Source: Oehlia diaphana (taxonomy: Eukaryota > Glomeromycota > Glomeromycetes > Glomerales > Glomeraceae). From it: DNA of 23,366 bases. Location: assembly GCA_003833135.1 (NCBI GenBank), contig QZLH01000019.1, positions 102,575-125,940 of the forward strand, in the 5' to 3' direction. Position numbers and translations under genes: made by a program. A model generated the notes under the pieces. The model was given only the letters and a program-made list of their open reading frames with translations, made no database searches and was not told the DNA's origin. Positions 18,813 through 23,366 of this stretch are shown here, in pieces. Every line of letters starts with the position of its first letter. The stretch's first letter is position 1.

Positions 18813-19569
18813 CTATGTTTCCATGGGAACACCATTGTTTGACGATGAATTATCGTAGTCTTTATTATCGATTTCGTTCTCTTCATTCAAGGCAGCCGCA
18901 TTACCATTTTCTTCTTCGTCTACATCCTCATCTACTAATTTATGTCCCAATCGAAGTGCTTCCTTCATATTATAATGCTTTGCTCTGAGTTCAGCAAATT
19001 TTTTACGTTTAATTTTAGCTAACAACAACAAATTAGAGTCATTAATAAAAATCGTGGGTGTATTTAACTTTAAAATAAACGATGTCGACTTACTCTCTTC
19101 ATCCTCTTCGGAATTTTCAGATTCCCAGTCGTCCTTAATTGAGTCAGGAAAATGAGCCGCTGATGGAGAAACTGAACCTATAGGGGAAACACTACTAGAG
19201 CCTTGGTTACTATTATTAGAACTCAAAGCTAAACCAGGGATCTCTACAAATAATCAAATTATGAGTAATTTAGAAAAAAATTAAGAATCTATTAACAACT
19301 TACTTTCAAGATCAGTCATAATCTCATCTGTTTCTTGGTTGTAATGAATGTAAGGCGTTTTAGGCTCTGTAACTTTCATTGTAGAATTCTTCTGCGCTTC
19401 GGTTAATTGAATATTATCCTCGTCCCATTTTAATCTATAGTGAAACAACCGTTATAATTTACGATAGTTTGGCTACTACATTTTAGTCAAAAAGCGCTTA
19501 CTTTGGTGTTTTCGTTTGAAAATTTATAGATGGTTTCTTAAGAATACCTTTAGGTTTATCAGTGGACAT
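18813..19569 (-). CDS. Protein phosphatase inhibitor 2 (IPP-2/Glc8 family)
   Basis: Four exons: 19502-19569, 19304-19434, 19094-19243 and 18813-19018. The coding length is 555 nt, giving 184 residues, close to the roughly 200 of animal inhibitor-2. The three conserved PP1-contact regions are present in order. KGILKK is at residues 7-12, KLKWDEDNI at about 23-31 and the [20 protein letters not shown] helix at about 120-139. EPKTPY (about 46-51) contains the threonine that GSK3-type kinases phosphorylate in other members. A Ser-rich stretch (SPIGSVSPS) and an acidic run (SENSEEDEE) follow, and the C-terminus is acidic and Asn-rich. In known systems the protein binds and regulates the PP1 catalytic subunit in nucleus and cytosol. 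All introns are GT-AG, of 67, 60 and 75 nt. The last lacks a stop and is a multiple of three. Confidence 0.94.
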
Positions 19570-19651
19570 TTTTGCGAATTGATCAAAGATCTTGAAAAAA
19601 AGGGGCTATTTATCATTCACCGCTCAAAATGTGGCTTAGCCATTGATGACG

Positions 19652-19656
19652 CCAAT
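19652..19656 (+). promoter_or_regulatory. CCAAT motif upstream of inhibitor-2
   Basis: GCCAATCA lies 83 bp before the ATG of the inhibitor-2 gene, in a stretch (19630-19720) that is noticeably less AT-rich than its surroundings. CCAAT works in either orientation. Binding by the HAP/NF-Y complex is inference from motif and position. Confidence 0.3.
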
Positions 19657-20518
19657 CATCCCATATCTCGCATAACTAATTTGCGCATTTAAAGTTAAGT
19701 TTTGCCCGCTTTGGCCCTATTCAAAAAATGTCAGTGTTTTATATTCCGCGAAACATTTTTGCATTATTATTATTAAATATTTAAAATTTTCTTATCTCTA
19801 TAATAATGGCAATCGTTTATTATAGAACAGAAGTGATTTATGTTAAAATATTGCATTTTAAAAGTATTTCACAATATTATTGCTTTAAATTTTATCAATT
19901 TTAAAATTGCTTGAAAATAGTAATTTTAATTTAAATAGTGAATAATATTCAATTAGATATAAATGCTTTTTCAATCGACTGATAATATAGATGATTTAGC
20001 TGAGTTTATAAATAACTGGAAATTTTCGTTTAATTAATTCAGCCTTATATAGATAGCCGGGAAATTACTAATTTTAGTTTAAAATAGTTGAATAGTTTAA
20101 TATTTAATGAGTGACACTTCAGGAGATTACCTATTTATTTTATGAGAAGGGGGTTTTTTTCCAAAGGAAAAAAAACCTTATTATTCCCAACTCTCCATGA
20201 AATAAATAATACAAATACTAGTAATAATTTATATTTTTAAATATAGAAACAATAATTTTATATAAAGGTATTGCAATATATTTTTTATTTACTGTATTAT
20301 AAAATCTTTAAAAAATATATTTTATGCATATTTTTACTTACTTTATGACTTTATTTATAAGACAAAAAATTTAAAATATTAATTTTAACTTTTATGTATA
20401 TACAGTATATTATTATATATTTATGTATAAATTTTAAATTCTTTAAATATAATATACAGTATTTAATTTGTGGTTTTTATTTTTATTTTTATTAATTGGT
20501 ATCAATTAAAAAATAATG
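19657..20518. other. Intergenic, upstream of inhibitor-2
   Basis: After the gene-proximal 100 bp the sequence becomes strongly AT-rich with stops in all frames. Only the hairpin at 20152-20177 stands out. Confidence 0.5.
20152..20177. repeat. Compact inverted repeat (hairpin)
   Basis: GG-T7-CC, a 3-base AAA loop, then GG-A8-CC. It is an almost perfect short hairpin in the AT-rich intergenic sequence, of unknown role. Confidence 0.75.
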
Positions 20519-20609
20519 GTGTAGTTAGCCAAAAAATTCATGTTGATTTTAAGTATTTTATTAGTTTAACATTTACTATTTTTGGCTGAGTATTTTTGGC
20601 TAAATACAC
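20519..20609. mobile_element. Very short foldback element
   Basis: GTGTAGTTAGCCAAAAA at the left is matched by TTTTTGGCTAAATACAC at the right (16 of 17 positions as inverted copies), enclosing about 55 bp. An extra TTTTTGGCTGAG copy sits just inside the right end. It shares the GTGTAGTTAG terminus with the larger neighbouring element. No clear target duplication was found. Confidence 0.55.
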
Positions 20610-20621
20610 TTTTTTTAAATA

Positions 20622-21488
20622 ATAGTGTAGTTAGCGAAATATCCAAATAGCAGTTATTGCTTATGTAAATTTCTAATTCACTTTATTATGGTCAACAATA
20701 TCTTCTTCCAATATATAATTCATTTCAGTTGTAAAGTTTTAAAATCAATCTAAACTTGTTTAATTGGCTAAATTAATGATTTCAAATCTATAATTTTGGC
20801 TAAAATTTTCTTAATTCTGGCCTAAAATTGGTTAAAGTTGAAAATTTTGGATAAATGTAACATCGTATTTATATAAAATAATCTTTAAACTAAATATGGA
20901 ATATATAACTTCTTATCAGTCTTTAAATGTTTATTGAAATATTTTTTCAAATGCTTTTTGTTTTTTGAGTTGAATTTTAACTAAAAATTAGTATATTAAA
21001 AATAAAAAATAATGCATAAAATTTGAAATTTATCAAAAAATAGTGAATAATATAAGACTTTAAATTAAAACAAAAAATATTTTTGTCATTATATGTATAA
21101 TAAAAAAATAAAAATAAAAATACATGTATATATATTTTCAAATACAATTTAAATTTCTTAAAAAAATTTTCCTTTTTTATTTTATTTGTAATTTTGTATA
21201 ATTGTATTGTAAAATTTTAATTATTCTCATAGTTTTAATAGTTAAATAAACTATTAATTAATTTAAATCACAATTATATATTAAAAAAATTTCTTTTTTA
21301 CAATTAAATTACTAAAAATCTAATATTGAAATATGATTGGACAGAAATAAATGAATTTTAAAAATAATATATTGTCCAAAAATAGGTATAGTAATATTAT
21401 ATATTTGTTTTCTATAATAAATAAAATTTTGTTATTATTTCATATTGGCTGCTATTTGCCATTTAGATATTTTGACTAACTACACTAT
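20622..21488. mobile_element. Inverted-repeat element with ATAGTGTAGTTAG ends
   Basis: The left end ATAGTGTAGTTAG is followed by AAATATCCAAATAGCAG. The right end in reverse reads ATAGTGTAGTTAG followed by AAAATATCTAAATGGCAAAT and AGCAG, an inverted match of about 35-40 bp with a few differences. The interior (867 bp total) is AT-rich with repeated TTTTGGCTAAA words near 20760-20850 and no transposase frame. It appears to be a non-autonomous DNA element of unassigned superfamily. Confidence 0.6.
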
Positions 21489-22083
21489 CATCAGGAGTTA
21501 TATTCCATATAGATTTATGTGAAAAATATATATAAAATCTACGTATACTATTCTATGTAGTTTTAAGGACCTGATTTTATGTGTAAAATATATTTATATA
21601 GAATTATATAATTTTTTTATTTAATATTCAATAAATTTTATTGTATGTATATTTTATATAATTATTATTTAATATTAGTATAAATTTGTAAATTGTAAAT
21701 TTATTGTAAATAAGTTTTATTTTTAAATATTACACAACAATAATATATGATTTTCTTATTGTTATTAAATGAAATTCTAATAATTTGAATATAATATCAC
21801 CTAATATTTCCAAATCACAAAAATTCTTAAATAAAATACTGATACCATAGAGTTAGTTGTACGTATACTATAATATCCAGTTGGCTGTTGATGCAGTATC
21901 ATTATGGTGATGTCTTATTTTATTGAGCAATATATCATTTTGTTAGTAGAATTTTTCCTAGTAGAAGTGCAAGCAGATTGATTATATTACCTACAAAAAT
22001 AAAGAAATGAATCATTAAAAAATATTTCTCCAACAAATAAACAAATACGAAATTCTCCACCTAATTTATGCTTACCTACCCTT
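21489..22083. other. Intergenic, nothing recognised
   Basis: AT-rich sequence. The right end (from about 21980) may belong to the exon-like repeat array that follows. No gene is supported in the rest. Confidence 0.4.
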
Positions 22084-22400
22084 TGATAAGTCCAGTTTAT
22101 TAATCTTGGCATTTCTATAGAAAAAAAGAAGGATGTTTCTCAAACCAAAAAAAAAGAAATTCTACTAATATATACTTATACCATATCTTCCATTAAATTC
22201 TCAATTCTAGTATGTTAAACTTGTTAAACTCAGTATTTCTACAAAAAAAATCTATACTCTCTTAAACAAAAAATAAAAAAATTTCCACATTTACTTTACT
22301 CACTTGCTTCATTAATTTCAAGTTCAGTTTGTTAAACTCATCACCTATTTTTATACATTTATATATATCTGTTAAGTAATTTCAAATCCAATTTGTCAAA
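22084..22400 (-). repeat. Repeated exon-like units encoding FNKLxLKL-type peptides
   Basis: Four related minus-strand segments occur at about 22378-22400, 22313-22336, 22196-22228 and 22084-22104. They read FDKLDLKL, DEFNKLNLKLMKQ, EFNKFNILELRI and INKLDLSK. Three lie just after pyrimidine-rich acceptors of the form TTTTTTTGTAG or TTTTTTCTATAG, and several are followed by donor-like GTGAGT, GTATAAGT or GTAGGT. The intron-like spacers also resemble each other (TTTAAGAGAGTATAG versus TTTGAGAAACATCC). Stops in the third unit (after ELRI) suggest decay or wrong exon limits. No first exon or start was found. Confidence 0.4.
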
Positions 22401-22582
22401 TGCTATTATTCCTACAAAAAAAGAAACATTAAAATATTTTTTATATTTTTTTCAAAATGAATAAAATAATCATACACATCTATCTTCTTATTCATTAAAG
22501 AAAGTCCAATGTCCTAAGTGAATATATATATATATTTTATTAAGAATTTTTTATCTGGTAACCTATAAGAAAAAAAAATTCA

Positions 22583-23021
22583 GTAAGAATTAAACAAAAC
22601 TCCAAATCACTGAATACAACTTTAGCAAAAGATATTGCAGAAGATCAGGTACAAAAAATCATAGAAGAACAATGTTACAAAAAAGGACAGATAGCTAAAA
22701 CAGAATGTCCTGAAGTTATACCAGGTACTGTACAATTACAACAAGCTTGTTAAATTCAAATCAAATACCATTAAGTATGAGACTATGGAGTTGAAACATC
22801 AAGTACATAGGTGGAGCAAGCACAAAACCAACTGAAATACCCTTTGGAAGTAAAGAAATAAAAGATAAAGAAGATTATTTATAAGGGAAGATAGTAAGCA
22901 TGAATATGATTGGAGTTTACATTTACTAAAACCAATATTAATAAAAAGGAAAAAGAATAAAAATGTATTAAATGTATTGATAAAAATGCAAGGGAAAATA
23001 TATACTTTTCCACCAAAATGA
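22583..23021 (+). pseudogene. Broken coding fragment of unknown family
   Basis: There are two plus-strand open pieces. From 22583 to 22753 the frame reads VRIKQNSKSLNTTLAKDIAE, then DQVQKIIEEQCYKKGQIAK and TECPEVIPGTVQLQQAC before TAA. From 22887 to 23021 it reads EDSKHEYDWSLHLLKPILIK, then a Lys/Asn-rich stretch and IKMQGKIYTFPPK before TGA. The 130 bp between them is interrupted, though QKIKDKEDYL-like sequence is visible in another frame. The composition is clearly protein-like. The family is unrecognised and no start codon is convincing. Confidence 0.45.
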
Positions 23022-23366
23022 ATTTCTTCAATTTGGTCACATATCAATATTGAATAGTTGATATTTATACAGGATAGTAATCTTTTTTTTTTAATAAAGT
23101 ATTTTTTTTTTGATAAAATGTTAAAATTTTCGTATTTGATAGTGTGTAATAGTAATTAAAATGGAGAAAGTTCATATATTCTTTACTAAAAATGGTTAAT
23201 TTTTTAAAATGATTTTGTAATAATTTTAACATATTACAAAAATATATTTAATACATCAAAATGTTTTTGTTATACTTTTGTCATTATTTTGTAATTATAT
23301 TGTATCTAGGTCTATAAAAATAACTCAAAATAATATCACAATAATTTTTTAATGTTTTTGCTATTA
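23022..23366. other. Intergenic, nothing recognised
   Basis: AT-rich sequence with a T-run at 23084-23110. No gene or repeat unit was identified up to the window end. Confidence 0.5.

Noticed and set aside
22799..23047. 82-codon minus-strand frame with hydrophobic residues
   Set aside because: It is antisense to the more protein-like plus-strand fragment at 22887-23021.

Overview
The window looks like nuclear DNA of an AT-rich, intron-rich fungus. Evidence for this is the very high A+T content with long A/T homopolymers, short introns (mostly 60-110 nt) with GTAAGT-like donors and YAG acceptors, and many small DNA-transposon relics. The style resembles arbuscular mycorrhizal fungi (Glomeromycotina, Rhizophagus-like). 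That assignment is an inference from style, not from a marker gene.

Layout. Positions 1-5945 are gene-poor, with poly-A/T tracts and small satellites. A possible orphan terminal exon lies at 5946-6015 (-). A direct tandem duplication occupies 6490-7334 and 7343-8158; one short plus-strand frame stays open in both copies. A hAT-type miniature element (8680-9000) and a decayed RNase H-like fragment (about 9060-9240, -) follow. At 10371-11498 (-) there is a small secreted, cysteine-rich protein gene. After it come an imperfect tandem repeat, a decayed coding fragment (12110-12720, -), a pogo/Tigger-like relic (13004-13557), a hAT-like element with a perfect 8-bp target duplication (14160-14625), a foldback repeat (about 15100-15285) and a coding fragment (15898-16056, -). 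Two well-supported housekeeping genes lie head-to-tail on the minus strand. These are an M20 metallopeptidase of the CNDP2/Dug1 type (16292-18487, 10 exons, 479 aa) and protein phosphatase inhibitor 2 (18813-19569, 4 exons, 184 aa). The right end holds more foldback elements, a run of repeated exon-like units (22084-22400, -) and a decayed coding fragment (22583-23021, +).

The outstanding feature is the gene at 10371-11498. A 121-nt first exon encodes a signal peptide. Nine successive microexons follow, of 6, 3, 6, 3, 12, 3, 3, 6 and 3 nt, and then the stop-bearing exon. The microexons are separated by introns of 80-109 nt that clearly resemble each other. Every microexon is a multiple of three and every junction is in phase 1. 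Joined together they extend the secreted precursor with DGCCWCVGFITCLAICC and an in-frame stop, giving a 57-residue precursor with six cysteines. A conventional gene finder would miss it. Because any microexon can be skipped without losing the frame, the locus could produce many related peptides.

No functional link between these genes is evident. Dug1/CNDP2 acts in cytosolic Cys-Gly (glutathione) turnover, inhibitor 2 controls PP1, and the microexon gene would encode an exported peptide. All models were read by eye. There was no transcript or homology search.
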